This document shows positions 34,039 through 43,393 of a stretch of DNA of 64,000 nucleotides, piece by piece; within the stretch, counting starts at the first letter, position 1, and every line of letters starts with the position of its first letter. The stretch covers positions 213,800-277,799 of the forward strand of contig JAETSR010000006.1 of assembly GCA_021769555.1 (NCBI GenBank), written 5' to 3'. This DNA comes from Clostridiaceae bacterium. Its GTDB lineage: Bacteria; Bacillota; Clostridia; Oscillospirales; Acutalibacteraceae. The notes below the pieces were generated by a model, which did no database searches, had not been told where the DNA came from, and saw nothing but the letters and a program-made list of their open reading frames with translations. A program made the position numbers and the translations under genes.

Positions 34039-34548
34039 ATGATGAATATATCACGATACGCCTCCCCTATTGGTGAGCTGCTTTTGGGGGAAGAGGATAA
34101 CGCCCTGTGCGGGCTGTGGATGGTTGGGCAGAAGTATTTTCCCGAGTCCCTTTTGCACGGGCCGCCCTGTGAAGGGGGCTCCCCTGTGCTGGCGATGGCC
34201 CGAGGCTGGCTGGACCGCTATTTTGCAGGTGGACGCCCGGCTATAGAGGAGCTGCCCCTTGCCCCAAAGGGCAGCGGTTTCCGAAATGAGGTCTGGGGCC
34301 TGCTCATGAAGATACCCTATGGCGAGGCCACCACCTATGGAGATATCTCCCGGGAGCTGGCGGCCCGGCGGGGGCTCCCCCATATGTCGGCCCAGGCGGT
34401 TGGCGGGGCGGTGGGGCATAATCCCATTTCTATCATAATCCCCTGCCACCGGGTGCTGGGCTCTGACGGCGGGCTCACCGGATATGCCGGGGGACTTGAG
34501 AAAAAGCGCTGGCTGCTGGAACACGAGGGGTATAGGGTCAGCGGCTAA
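34039..34548 (+). CDS. ogt: Methylated-DNA--[protein]-cysteine S-methyltransferase
   Basis: A 169-residue suicide repair protein that takes methyl groups from O6-methylguanine onto Cys. The active-site motif is IPCHRV, preceded by VWGLLMKIPYGEATTYGDIS (DNA-binding helix-turn-helix) and followed by TGYAGGLEKKRWLLEHE. The start at 34039 follows AGGAG with 8-nt spacing; a TTG at 34021 is a poorer choice. The Asn-Arg usually before the catalytic segment reads VGGAVGHNPISIIIPCHR, with the expected Asn kept. Confidence 0.93.
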   Translation: MMNISRYASPIGELLLGEEDNALCGLWMVGQKYFPESLLHGPPCEGGSPVLAMARGWLDRYFAGGRPAIEELPLAPKGSGFRNEVWGLLMKIPYGEATTYGDISRELAARRGLPHMSAQAVGGAVGHNPISIIIPCHRVLGSDGGLTGYAGGLEKKRWLLEHEGYRVSG

Positions 34549-34593
34549 AAAGCGCTGAAAATAAAAATTTAAATTTTGAATGGAGGTACATTG

Positions 34594-36378
34594 ATGAATT
34601 ATCCTAAAATAGGCATAAGGCCTGTAATCGACGGACGCTGGGGCGGCGTGCGGGAGAGCCTTGAGGCTCAGACCATGGGCATGGCAAGGGCGGCGGCTGA
34701 GCTTATCAGCTCCAGCCTAAAATACCCTGACGGCGCCCCTGTGCAGTGCGTCGTCTCCCGGACCACCATCGGCGGCGGGGCCGAGGCCGCTGAATGTGCC
34801 GGGCAGTTCTCCGCGCAGAATGTAGTGGCCACTCTCAGCGTCACCCCCTGCTGGTGCTATGGCTCCGAGACCTTTGATATGGACCCGGGGACTATTAAGG
34901 CCGTCTGGGGCTTTAACGGCACCGAGCGCCCCGGGGCGGTTTACCTTGCCGCCGTAATGGCCGCCTACGCCCAGAAGGGCCTGCCCGCCTTCTCCATCTA
35001 CGGGCACGACGTACAGGACCTGGGGGACGGCTCAATACCCTCCGACGTGGCCGAAAAGATACTTAAATTTGCAAAGGGCGCCGTGGCAGTGGGCTGGATG
35101 AAGAATAAGTCCTATGTAAACCTGGGCGGCGTGGCTATGGGCATTGCGGGCAGCTACTGCAACGCGGATATGTTCCAGAAGTATTTCGGCATAAGGGCCG
35201 AGTGGGTGGACATGACAGAGATACTCCGGCGAATTACCCTTGGGATATATGACCATGATGAGTATGAAAAAGCCCTTGGCTGGATAAAAGAGAACTGCCC
35301 CTTGGGCTTTGACCTGAACGAGGGGAAAAATCTCCCTGAGATTATTACAAAGTCCAAGGTGATACCTGCCGATAAGGACTGGGAGTTTATCGCGAAGATG
35401 TCCATAATCGTCAGGGACATACTCTTCGGCAATCCCAAGCTGGACGATATGGGCTGGCACGAGGAGGCCCTGGGCAAGAATGCCGTTGCGGGCGGCTTCC
35501 AGGGCCAGCGCCAGTGGACGGACTGGCTGCCAAACGCGGACTTCACCGAGGCAATTATGGCCTCCACCTTTGACTGGAACGGCCCGAAGGCCCCAACTCC
35601 CTTTGCCACCGAGAACGATACCTTGAACGGCGTGGCTATGATGCTTGGCACGCTTATCACCAATACCGCCCCCTGTTTCCACGATGTGCGCACCTATTGG
35701 AGCCCTGAGGCCTGCGAGAGGGTCACTGGGCACAGGCCCGCAGGCGTTGCGGAAAACGGATTTATCCACCTTATCAACTCCGGGGCTACGGCCCTTGACG
35801 GTTCCGGCGCGGCTAAAAACTCCCTGGGCGAGGGCTGCATGAAGCCCTTCTGGGATATGACGGAGGAGGACGTAAGCGCCTGCCTCGGGGCCACGGACTG
35901 GTGCCGGGCCAATTATGAGTACTTCAGGGGCGGCGGGTTCTCAAGCCATTTCCGCTGCCATGCCGAAATGCCTGTTACAATGCTCAGGGTCAATGTGCTG
36001 GACGGCGCAGGCCCTGTGCTCCAGCTGGCCGAGGGCTGGACGGCGGACCTTCCGGATGAGATACATAATGTTATCGATAAGCGCACGGACCCCAGCTGGC
36101 CCACCACATGGTTCGTGCCAAGACTCACCGGAAAGGGCGCGTTTACCGATGTGTACAGCGTTATGGCCAACTGGGGGGCGAACCATGGGGTCACGGTTTA
36201 CGGACACGTGGGGGCCGAGCTCATCACCCTGGCCTCCATGCTGCGCATTCCGGTGAACATGCACAATGTTGAGGCGGGTAAGGTGTTCCGTCCCCACGCC
36301 TGGGCGGCGTTCGGCACCGAGGACGCCCAGTCCGCGGACTATAGGGCGTGCGCTCAGTACGGGCCGCTGTATAAGTAA
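34594..36378 (+). CDS. fucI: L-fucose isomerase
   Basis: A 594-residue enzyme converting L-fucose to L-fuculose with Mn2+. N-terminal [19 protein letters not shown], the central GNP-like [20 protein letters not shown], and the C-terminal [21 protein letters not shown] are characteristic. Its length matches the family. The start at 34594 follows TGGAGGT; an in-frame TTG 18 bp earlier is unlikely. No fuculokinase or aldolase is in the window, so the rest of the pathway must lie elsewhere. A bidirectional terminator follows. Confidence 0.94.
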   Translation: MNYPKIGIRPVIDGRWGGVRESLEAQTMGMARAAAELISSSLKYPDGAPVQCVVSRTTIGGGAEAAECAGQFSAQNVVATLSVTPCWCYGSETFDMDPGTIKAVWGFNGTERPGAVYLAAVMAAYAQKGLPAFSIYGHDVQDLGDGSIPSDVAEKILKFAKGAVAVGWMKNKSYVNLGGVAMGIAGSYCNADMFQKYFGIRAEWVDMTEILRRITLGIYDHDEYEKALGWIKENCPLGFDLNEGKNLPEIITKSKVIPADKDWEFIAKMSIIVRDILFGNPKLDDMGWHEEALGKNAVAGGFQGQRQWTDWLPNADFTEAIMASTFDWNGPKAPTPFATENDTLNGVAMMLGTLITNTAPCFHDVRTYWSPEACERVTGHRPAGVAENGFIHLINSGATALDGSGAAKNSLGEGCMKPFWDMTEEDVSACLGATDWCRANYEYFRGGGFSSHFRCHAEMPVTMLRVNVLDGAGPVLQLAEGWTADLPDEIHNVIDKRTDPSWPTTWFVPRLTGKGAFTDVYSVMANWGANHGVTVYGHVGAELITLASMLRIPVNMHNVEAGKVFRPHAWAAFGTEDAQSADYRACAQYGPLYK

Positions 36379-36409
36379 GATTTATTTGAGTAAGATTTCT
36401 TGAGTTTAT

Positions 36410-36443
36410 AAAACGTCCCGGGACGAGAAACCCGGGACGTTTT
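36410..36443. terminator. Bidirectional terminator between fucI and the NhaC gene
   Basis: AAAACGTCCCGGG (36410-36422) pairs perfectly with CCCGGGACGTTTT (36431-36443), with A and T runs on both sides. Confidence 0.9.
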
Positions 36444-36465
36444 ATTTATTCAGTACTATTTTGCT

Positions 36466-38079
36466 TTAAGCTGCTTTCTTAGCTCCCACTGCCTTGATTC
36501 CAAAGAGAGTGCCTACCATCAGCACTATTGCTATAGGCAGGGCGATAAGGGCGTTTGGCACGAAGCCGGCGATAATGTACGCGACAAAGCTCACTGCCGC
36601 CGCCACTACAGCGTAGGGCAGCTGGGTGGACACATGGTCAACGTGGTCGCACTGGGCTCCGGCAGAGGCCATAATTGTGGTGTCGGAGATGGGCGAGCAG
36701 TGGTCTCCGCAGACCGCTCCTGCCATGCAGGCTGAGACGCATACAACGCCCAGGGGATTTGTCAGGGGGAAGACGCTCAGGGTGATGGGGATAAGTATGC
36801 CGAAGGTGCCCCAGCTGGTGCCTGTTGCAAAGGCGAGGAAACAGCCGATAAGGAAGACTACGGCGGGCAGGAAGGACTGGAAGCCGCCGGCGGAGCTCTT
36901 TACGACGCCCTCAACGAACTCCTTGGCGCCCAGGGAGCTGGTCATGGTGTTGAGGGTCCAGGCGAAGGTGAGGATGAGGATGGCCGGGACCATGGCCTTG
37001 AAGCCCTCGGGCAGGCTGTTCATGGCCTCTCCGAAGGTCATCACCTTTCTCAGGCAGTAATAGACGATGGTGAACGCCAGGGCGAAGACCGAGCCCAGCA
37101 TAAGCCCGGTGGGTGCGTCGGCGCCCGCAAATGCGTCGATGAAGGAGGCGCCGCTGAAGAAGCCGCCGGTGTAAATCATGCCGATAACACAGCAGAGGAC
37201 GAGCACTGCCACGGGCAGCACCAGGTCCGGCACGGACCCCTTCTGCTCCTCCTCCTTCTGGGCCTCCCCGGCGTATGGATTCCTGCCGCCGAAGATGTCG
37301 CCTGTCTCGCTGGCCGTCTGCTCAAACTTTGCCATCGGGCCGAACTCCAGCTTCATCAGGGCCATGCCTACCATCATCACGATAGTAAGAAGGGCGTAGA
37401 AGTTGAAGGGTATGGCCTGGATGAAAACGGTGAAGCCGTTGCCCTCCTCCACGTAGCCGGCCACGGACGCCGCCCAGGAGGAGATTGGGGCTATGATACA
37501 AACCGGCGCGGCTGTAGCGTCGATAAGGTAAGAGAGCTTCACCCGGGAAATCTTATGCTTGTCCGTCACCGGGCGCATTACGGAGCCCACTGTCAGGCAG
37601 TTGAAATAGTCGTCGATAAAGATGAGCACCCCAAGGGCTATCGTCGCAAGCTGTGCGCCCACCCTTGTCTTGATGTGCTCCGCCGCCCAGCGCCCGAAGG
37701 CTGCTGAGCCTCCGGCCCTGTTCATCAGGGCCACCATGGCCCCAAGGATAACCAGGAACACCAGTATGCCGATATTGCCTGTGCTTGAGAGCACACCGGT
37801 TATGCCGTCCTGGAACACGTGCAGCACCGTGCCCTCAAAGCTGTAGCCGGAGTACAGAAGACCTCCCATAAGTATTCCCACGAACAGGGAGGAGTAGACC
37901 TCCTTGGTGATAAGGGCCAGGGCTATGGCCACCACCGGCGGCAGCAGCGCCCAGCCGGTCCCGTAGAAGCCGCCGCCCTCAGCGGCTGATTCACCGCTGC
38001 CGATAAACAGCGGCACCAGGAACACTGCCAGCAATATGACCGCAAGCAGCACACCCTTCACAAGTTTTGATTTCTTCAT
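36466..38079 (-). CDS. NhaC-family antiporter, probably a lysine transporter
   Basis: A 537-residue polytopic membrane protein of the NhaC Na+/H+ antiporter family (motifs IFIDDYFNCLTVGSVMRPV, ATGTSWGTFGI, GDHCSPISDTT). It is preceded by an L-box riboswitch and terminator, which elsewhere control lysine synthesis and transport genes, including an NhaC-type transporter named LysW. The leader therefore points to lysine uptake or exchange rather than simple sodium export. That functional step is inference from the regulatory element. Confidence 0.85.
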   Translation of the reverse strand: MKKSKLVKGVLLAVILLAVFLVPLFIGSGESAAEGGGFYGTGWALLPPVVAIALALITKEVYSSLFVGILMGGLLYSGYSFEGTVLHVFQDGITGVLSSTGNIGILVFLVILGAMVALMNRAGGSAAFGRWAAEHIKTRVGAQLATIALGVLIFIDDYFNCLTVGSVMRPVTDKHKISRVKLSYLIDATAAPVCIIAPISSWAASVAGYVEEGNGFTVFIQAIPFNFYALLTIVMMVGMALMKLEFGPMAKFEQTASETGDIFGGRNPYAGEAQKEEEQKGSVPDLVLPVAVLVLCCVIGMIYTGGFFSGASFIDAFAGADAPTGLMLGSVFALAFTIVYYCLRKVMTFGEAMNSLPEGFKAMVPAILILTFAWTLNTMTSSLGAKEFVEGVVKSSAGGFQSFLPAVVFLIGCFLAFATGTSWGTFGILIPITLSVFPLTNPLGVVCVSACMAGAVCGDHCSPISDTTIMASAGAQCDHVDHVSTQLPYAVVAAAVSFVAYIIAGFVPNALIALPIAIVLMVGTLFGIKAVGAKKAA

Positions 38080-38100
38080 GTTTTTCCCTCACTCAACTGA

Positions 38101-38130
38101 AAAGAGTCATGACATACCCTGCCATGACTC
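38101..38130 (-). terminator. Expression-platform terminator of the lysine riboswitch
   Basis: GAGTCATG (38104-38111) and CATGACTC (38123-38130) form an 8-bp stem, followed on the minus strand by TTTT. It lies between the aptamer and the transporter start. Confidence 0.8.
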
Positions 38131-38149
38131 CAATGAAACAAAGTGAGAA

Positions 38150-38322
38150 ATCATAGACAGCGCTCCGCCCGGAAACGGGCGACAGTCCGTGAGATATTCT
38201 CCCGCGGCCCGGCAAGGGGGCCCGGACACAGGCTTCCCCGCCTCGGCGGAATCCCCTTTCCGGCCGCCCCGCGCCCGGGGCTGTACCTGGCCGTACTCTT
38301 GTCATCCGCGCCTCTATCATGC
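38150..38322 (-). promoter_or_regulatory. Lysine riboswitch (L-box)
   Basis: On the minus strand the leader begins GATAGAGGCGCGGATGACAA then GAGTA, followed by GGAAAGGGGA, GCCGAGGC and a later GGACTGTC. These match the conserved core of the lysine aptamer in order. With lysine bound it should favour the terminator at 38101-38130 and switch off the transporter. Confidence 0.88.
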
Positions 38323-38331
38323 TAGTTACAT

Positions 38332-38360
38332 ATAATAGCCTATTTTGCGGTGGATGTCAA
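38332..38360 (-). promoter_or_regulatory. Promoter of the lysine riboswitch leader
   Basis: On the minus strand TTGACA (38355-38360), 17-bp spacer, TATTAT (38332-38337), ending 10 bp before the aptamer. Confidence 0.8.
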
Positions 38361-38371
38361 TAGCAAATACA

Positions 38372-39325
38372 CTATTTTCTCTCCCGAATCTTAATCGGCA
38401 CGTATAAGTCCATCTGGTCGTAGCCCAGCGCCCCCTTTATCTCCTCTGAAGGGTTCAGCATATGGCCCATGGACCTGTGCCAAGGGCGCTCGTCCAGCTC
38501 GAAGCCGCTCTCCTCTATCCACTTCAAAATTCCGGCGTAGACCCTGTTCCTGATATCGTCGTCGCCGTCCACAGACATGGCCTCGGCATAGAGGCCGCCC
38601 TCAAACTCTATGAGCTCGTATGGGGCCACGTCCTCCCGGGTGACGCCGTCCTCCACCGCCCATATCCAGACGGCCTTATCCCCCTCGAAGGAGAGAAAAT
38701 CCGGCGAGCCGTATATCATCTTTTTCACCAGGTGATTATGGGCCTCCTGCCACTCCTGGAATGGGCCCATCACATTCTCTATTGAGTCCGCGCCGGAGGA
38801 AAAGGCTTTAAAGGGGTTTATCCTGACTATCCTCACCTCCGGGGCCTTTTTCAGCTTCTCGGAGATATCAAAGAGCCGGTTCACCTTTGAGGCGTTGCCC
38901 TCGTAGGGGATATTCTCAATGCGCGTCTCCACCGCCGCCGCCCTTTCATAGAGCAGCTTCACGTCGTCATCGCTGCCGAAATCCATCTTCCTTATCTGCT
39001 CGATAAACTCCAGGATGATATCCCTCAGGTCCCTCAATAGGGCCACCTCGTCGTTGATGTCCTCGACCTTCCTGCCAAGGACCTCAAGCACGGTCTCCGA
39101 GCCCTCGGCCCCGAAGATGAGCTGGATATCCTTTATGCTGATATTCAGCTTCCGCAGAATCAGTATCTGCTCAAGGCGCTTTAACGCCTGCCTGTCGTAG
39201 AGCCTGTAGGCGTAACCGTCTATGCGGGCGCTCTCGATGAGCCCCATGTCCTCATAGTACCTGAGTGTGCGCGCGGGGATATTGTACCTCTCCGTAACCT
39301 CTCTGATTTTCACTAAGTCTGTCAT
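38372..39325 (-). CDS. MerR-family regulator with GyrI-like effector domain
   Basis: A 317-residue regulator: N-terminal MerR winged helix (IREVTERYNIPARTLRYYEDMGLI), a coiled-coil dimer helix (about 75-120), and a C-terminal GyrI-like ligand-binding domain (about 155-315). The start at 39325 follows AAAGGATG; the longer frame adds unrelated residues. A promoter with TTGACT (39382-39387) and TATAAT (39357-39362) with a long 19-bp spacer fits the MerR habit of acting on over-spaced promoters, perhaps its own. Confidence 0.88.
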   Translation of the reverse strand: MTDLVKIREVTERYNIPARTLRYYEDMGLIESARIDGYAYRLYDRQALKRLEQILILRKLNISIKDIQLIFGAEGSETVLEVLGRKVEDINDEVALLRDLRDIILEFIEQIRKMDFGSDDDVKLLYERAAAVETRIENIPYEGNASKVNRLFDISEKLKKAPEVRIVRINPFKAFSSGADSIENVMGPFQEWQEAHNHLVKKMIYGSPDFLSFEGDKAVWIWAVEDGVTREDVAPYELIEFEGGLYAEAMSVDGDDDIRNRVYAGILKWIEESGFELDERPWHRSMGHMLNPSEEIKGALGYDQMDLYVPIKIRERK

Positions 39326-39356
39326 GCAGCAGCATCCTTTCCGAAGTTTTGAGTAT

Positions 39357-39387
39357 ATTATACACGCTTCCCCAACGGCAGAGTCAA
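39357..39387 (-). promoter_or_regulatory. Over-spaced promoter of the MerR gene
   Basis: On the minus strand TTGACT (39382-39387) and TATAAT (39357-39362) are separated by 19 bp, the spacing MerR proteins typically correct by DNA distortion. Confidence 0.55.
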
Positions 39388-39409
39388 GCCTGTTCCGGCA
39401 AAAAATTAG

Positions 39410-39438
39410 TTGCATTTTTCACCAATGCGTGCTATAAT
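39410..39438 (+). promoter_or_regulatory. Promoter of the chemoreceptor gene
   Basis: TTGCAT (39410-39415), 17-bp spacer, TATAAT (39433-39438). A small hairpin, CCCCC-gtca-GGGGG, lies in the leader near 39500. Confidence 0.75.
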
Positions 39439-39536
39439 TGCAGTAAATCAATGCCAGTTTTTGGCAAAGGTTTTTACTTACCTAAATCACCCAAATTCAC
39501 CCCCGTCAGGGGGAATATTTTTGGAGGGAAGAAGAC

Positions 39537-41534
39537 ATGAGGGCAAAAAGCAAATCCGGTTCCCATGCGGCGCGCTGGGGCAGGGGTATCACCAGCAAGC
39601 TGGTCGCGGCTATCGCGGGAAGCGTTATTCTCGGAATGGCGATACTCCTGGGAGTGGTCTATTTTCAGATGTCCGGTACGCTTTTGGAGCGAAGCGAAGA
39701 GCTGCTGCAGGCCACCACGGACAAGACGCTCCAGGAGACGAGAGCCTGGATGAACCGTACTCTGACCATGCTGGAGACCCAGCGGGACACGGTGCAGTAT
39801 GAGGATATGGACGTCCCCGAGATGGAGGACTATATAAAGCACACGGCGGGCCAGAACGAGGCCTACCCTGCGGGGCTCTATATCGCCCTGACGGACGGCT
39901 CACTGTACCACGCCTCCTTTGTGCCGGGTCCGGATTTTGACTCCACAACCAAGAGCTGGTATCAGGACGGCCTGCAGTCCGAGGAGTTCATTCTGGGGGA
40001 CGTGTATTTTGACGAGGACAGCCAGTCCTATGTGGTCGGCGCCTCGGGCGTGCTCAAGGACAGGGAGGGAAACGTCCGGGGAGTTGCCGCCGCGGACGTG
40101 TATCTGGACTCTATATCAAAAATTGTCAGCGGCGTGCAGATAGAGGATACCGGCGGGATATTCCTGGTCGATACCAGGACCGACACCATCATCGGCCATA
40201 AGGACAGCGAGATAACCGGACAGGCCCTAGGCGGCCTTACCGACGGGATGTACGCCTGGGCCGCCCGGCAGATAAGCGAGGGCAAAACCGGCCTGACGGT
40301 GAATGAGGGCACATATATCCAGGTGGAGAAGGTCCCGGACAGCGACTGGATAGCCGTTGCCTATGTGTCGAGGGGCGAGGTCCTCAAGGAGCTGGACCAG
40401 CTGACGGCCAGCATGCTGACCGTTGCCCTGCTGGCGGTTCTGGTGCTGATACTCCTGGTGGTCATACAGGTCAGGCGCATTATCGGCCGCCCGGTGCGGG
40501 AGCTGAGCCTTGTGGCTACACGCATAGCCGAGGGGGATTTGAACCAGAGCATACACTACCACTCCAAGGACGAGCTGGGGGTTTTGGCGGACGACTTCAA
40601 CCAGGTCACCCTTCGCCTGCGCCAGTATGTGGACTACATAAACGAAATTTCAGAAAAGCTCGGGGAGATAGCCGATGGCAACCTTGCCTTTACGCTTGAG
40701 CATGAGTTCACAGGAGAGTTTGAGAAGATAAAAATTGCCCTTGAGGAGATATCAAGCTCGCTGAACGCCGCCATGGGCCAGCTCAACTCCGCTTCAAGGG
40801 ACGTGGCCTCAGGGGCCGAGCAGGTCTCAAGCGGGGCCATGACCCTCTCCCAGGGCTCCACGGAGCAGGCCGCCGAGGTTGACGAGCTGGTGAGCAATAT
40901 CAACGCCGTCTCTGAGAGCGTGCACAGCATTGCCCAGGGCGCCAGCCAGGCCAGCGGGATTTCCCAGGAGGTCCGGGCCGGGCTTATTGAGAGCAGCGGG
41001 AAAATGCGCAATATGACGGAAGTTATACGCCGGGTCAGCGACAATTCCTCTGAGATACACCAGATAGTGAAGACTATTGAGGATATCGCCTTCCAGACCA
41101 ATATACTGGCCCTGAACGCCGCTGTTGAGGCAGCGAGGGCCGGGACCGCCGGCAAGGGCTTCTCCGTTGTGGCGGACGAAGTTAGGTCCCTTGCAAGCAA
41201 GTCCTCCGAGGCTGCCCAGCGGACCACCGTGCTGCTGAACCAGACGGTCGAGTCCATGGACGAGGGTATGCAGGCGGCCCAGGATACGGCGGACTCCGTT
41301 ATGAGGGTAGTTGCCCGGGCCGAGGAGATGGATAAGCTGATAGACGGCATTGCGGATTATACCAGGCAGCAGGACGAGACCGCCGCCGAGATAACCCGGG
41401 GCATTGGGCAGATAGCCGAGGTAGTCTCCAGCAACGCGGCTACCTCTGAGGCCAGCGCCTCAGCCAGCGAGGAATTGGCAAGCCAGGCGGCTATGCTCAG
41501 GGAGCTGGTGGCCAGGTTCAAGCTTCGGGAGTGA
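39537..41534 (+). CDS. Methyl-accepting chemotaxis protein
   Basis: A 665-residue transmembrane chemoreceptor: helix 1 (about 20-43), an extracellular Cache-type sensor (45-285; motif SFVPGPDFDSTTKSWYQ), helix 2 (about 290-312), HAMP (315-370) and the long signalling helix hairpin. The tip includes IEDIAFQTNILALNAAVEAA and ARAGTAGKGFSVVADEVRSL, the CheA/CheW-binding region. It ends with a methylation-type helix. The start follows GGAGGG. No other chemotaxis or flagellar genes are in the window. Confidence 0.95.
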   Translation: MRAKSKSGSHAARWGRGITSKLVAAIAGSVILGMAILLGVVYFQMSGTLLERSEELLQATTDKTLQETRAWMNRTLTMLETQRDTVQYEDMDVPEMEDYIKHTAGQNEAYPAGLYIALTDGSLYHASFVPGPDFDSTTKSWYQDGLQSEEFILGDVYFDEDSQSYVVGASGVLKDREGNVRGVAAADVYLDSISKIVSGVQIEDTGGIFLVDTRTDTIIGHKDSEITGQALGGLTDGMYAWAARQISEGKTGLTVNEGTYIQVEKVPDSDWIAVAYVSRGEVLKELDQLTASMLTVALLAVLVLILLVVIQVRRIIGRPVRELSLVATRIAEGDLNQSIHYHSKDELGVLADDFNQVTLRLRQYVDYINEISEKLGEIADGNLAFTLEHEFTGEFEKIKIALEEISSSLNAAMGQLNSASRDVASGAEQVSSGAMTLSQGSTEQAAEVDELVSNINAVSESVHSIAQGASQASGISQEVRAGLIESSGKMRNMTEVIRRVSDNSSEIHQIVKTIEDIAFQTNILALNAAVEAARAGTAGKGFSVVADEVRSLASKSSEAAQRTTVLLNQTVESMDEGMQAAQDTADSVMRVVARAEEMDKLIDGIADYTRQQDETAAEITRGIGQIAEVVSSNAATSEASASASEELASQAAMLRELVARFKLRE

Positions 41535-41552
41535 GCCGGTTAAGTTAAGTTA

Positions 41553-41592
41553 AAAAAGAGAGCGCGGGCTGCCGGCCCTGCGCTCTCTTTTT
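41553..41592. terminator. Bidirectional terminator between the chemoreceptor and rqcH
   Basis: AAAAAGAGAGCGC (41553-41565) pairs with GCGCTCTCTTTTT (41580-41592), with further GC pairs inside. Confidence 0.9.
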
Positions 41593-41597
41593 GTTTA

Positions 41598-43334
41598 CTA
41601 TTCCTCCGGGTTTACGAACATGGTCTTATAGTTTACGTATATGACCATTCCCGGCCTCGCCCCCTGGGGCTTGCTGACGTTGCGGACCCTCGTATAGTCC
41701 ACCGGCACCTGGGAGGAGTTCTTGGCCCGGCTGTGCCTTGCGGCCAGCACAGCCGCCTCCTCCATGGCGGTATCCGTGGGCTCCCGGCCCTCCGTTACAA
41801 GCACTGTATGGGAGCCGGGGATATTCTTTGTGTGGAACCAGATATCGTTGTTGTTAGCCAGCTTCATTGTGAGCCGGTCGTTCTGGCGGTTGTTGCGGCC
41901 CACCAGGATGGTGAAGCCGTCGGAGCTCATAAAGCTCATGGGGGCGCTGACAGCCGGCGGACGGTCCTTTTTGCCCCGGCCGGCCTTTAAATAGCCCTGC
42001 TCCTTGAGCTCGGCCCGAATCTCCGAAAGGTCCCGCTCGGTCTCAGCTCGGGCAAGGGCGTCCAGAACCGACTCCAAATAGGTGAGCTCCCGGCCCGCAA
42101 GCTCTATCTGCTCGGTGAGCTTCTCCTCGGCGGTCTTGCGCTTGCGGTACTCCTTATAGTATTTCTGGGCGTTTTGATTGGGGGTTAGAGATGGGTCAAG
42201 CTTTATCTTTATAATGGGCTGGTCTTCCTCGTAAAAATTCTGAAGCTCCACAGACTCCATGCCCTTCTCAAGGCTGTAGAGATTTGCGCTGAGAAGGTCC
42301 CCCATCACCCTCAGGCTGTCCCGCTGGGCGCACTCGCTGAGCTCGGCCCTCTGGGCGTTTATCTTCCTTGAGAGGCGCTCCGAGTGGTTCCCCAGCAGCC
42401 GGAGCAGGTCCTGCTCCCGCACCCTCATGCGCTCCTGCTGGTCCTTCTCCTGATAGAAGCTGTCCAGCATTCCGGAGAAGCTCTCCCCCTTGCGTATCAC
42501 CGCCGAGGTGCCGTACTGCTGTATGTCCGTAAAGGAGAAATCCATGGGCTTCTTTTGGGGGCTCACCGCCATATGGGGCTTGCCGCTCATGTCCTCCACC
42601 GTCTCCCTGAGCTTCTGATAGAAGAAGCCGAGCCTGAAAGCCTGCTCCTCGTCCATTGTCATCACCGTCAGCTCCCGGCCCCGGCCCGCCCTATGGGCCA
42701 GCTCCCGGCATACCACCGGGGACACCCCCTGCAGTACGCTCAAGAGGCCCTTTGAGAGCTCCATGTCCCGGGGTAAATTTTTCAGCGCTGCGCTCAATTC
42801 CTGGGGGGAGGCCGTGAGCATACAGAGCTTGTCCTGGGGCGGGGGCAGGCGGTATGTGAGCCCCGGCAGGACAAGGCGCTGGGAGGTCATGGCGGCGTCC
42901 ACCCTTTTCAGTGCGTCGATAATTTTGCCGTCCGGGCCGGTGAGAATTATGTTGCTGTACCGGCCCATTATCTCCATTGTGAGGGTCAGCACCACCCGGT
43001 CCCCAAGCTCGTCCATGCAGTCGAAGTCAAAGTGCAGAAGGCGCTCGAGCTCCGGCTGGCGAATCTCCCGGAGCTTCGCGCCCAGCAGACGCTTTCTCAA
43101 AAGCATACAGAGCATGGGCGGCTGGGCCGGGTTCTCAAGGGGGATGGAGGTCAGGTGCACCCGGGCGCTGTTGGCCCGGGCCGAGAAGAGCACCTTTTCA
43201 GCGCCCTCCCTGCTCCTAAAAGATATTACAAGCTCCTCGCGGCTGGGCTGGTGGACTTTATCCACCCGGGCCCCTATGAGTTTTTCCTCAAGTTCTTTTT
43301 TTATGTGGCGTAGAAACGCGCCGTCCAGTGCCAT
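41598..43334 (-). CDS. rqcH: RqcH/NFACT ribosome quality-control factor
   Basis: A 578-residue protein that recruits tRNA-Ala to stalled 50S subunits for Ala tailing (formerly called fibronectin-binding protein A). NFACT-N begins MALDGAFLRHIKKELEEKL and includes MGRYSNIIL; a central coiled coil (about 310-440) is followed by NFACT-R with DGFTILVGRNNRQND and DIWFHTKNIPGSH. Length and domain order are normal. A tRNA-Ala(GGC) gene is present in the same window by coincidence. Confidence 0.94.
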   Translation of the reverse strand: MALDGAFLRHIKKELEEKLIGARVDKVHQPSREELVISFRSREGAEKVLFSARANSARVHLTSIPLENPAQPPMLCMLLRKRLLGAKLREIRQPELERLLHFDFDCMDELGDRVVLTLTMEIMGRYSNIILTGPDGKIIDALKRVDAAMTSQRLVLPGLTYRLPPPQDKLCMLTASPQELSAALKNLPRDMELSKGLLSVLQGVSPVVCRELAHRAGRGRELTVMTMDEEQAFRLGFFYQKLRETVEDMSGKPHMAVSPQKKPMDFSFTDIQQYGTSAVIRKGESFSGMLDSFYQEKDQQERMRVREQDLLRLLGNHSERLSRKINAQRAELSECAQRDSLRVMGDLLSANLYSLEKGMESVELQNFYEEDQPIIKIKLDPSLTPNQNAQKYYKEYRKRKTAEEKLTEQIELAGRELTYLESVLDALARAETERDLSEIRAELKEQGYLKAGRGKKDRPPAVSAPMSFMSSDGFTILVGRNNRQNDRLTMKLANNNDIWFHTKNIPGSHTVLVTEGREPTDTAMEEAAVLAARHSRAKNSSQVPVDYTRVRNVSKPQGARPGMVIYVNYKTMFVNPEE

Positions 43335-43393
43335 TTTTTGTTTCCTTTCTGTCTATGTGCAGATATTTTTATGCAGATAATTCTACGCCTGTG

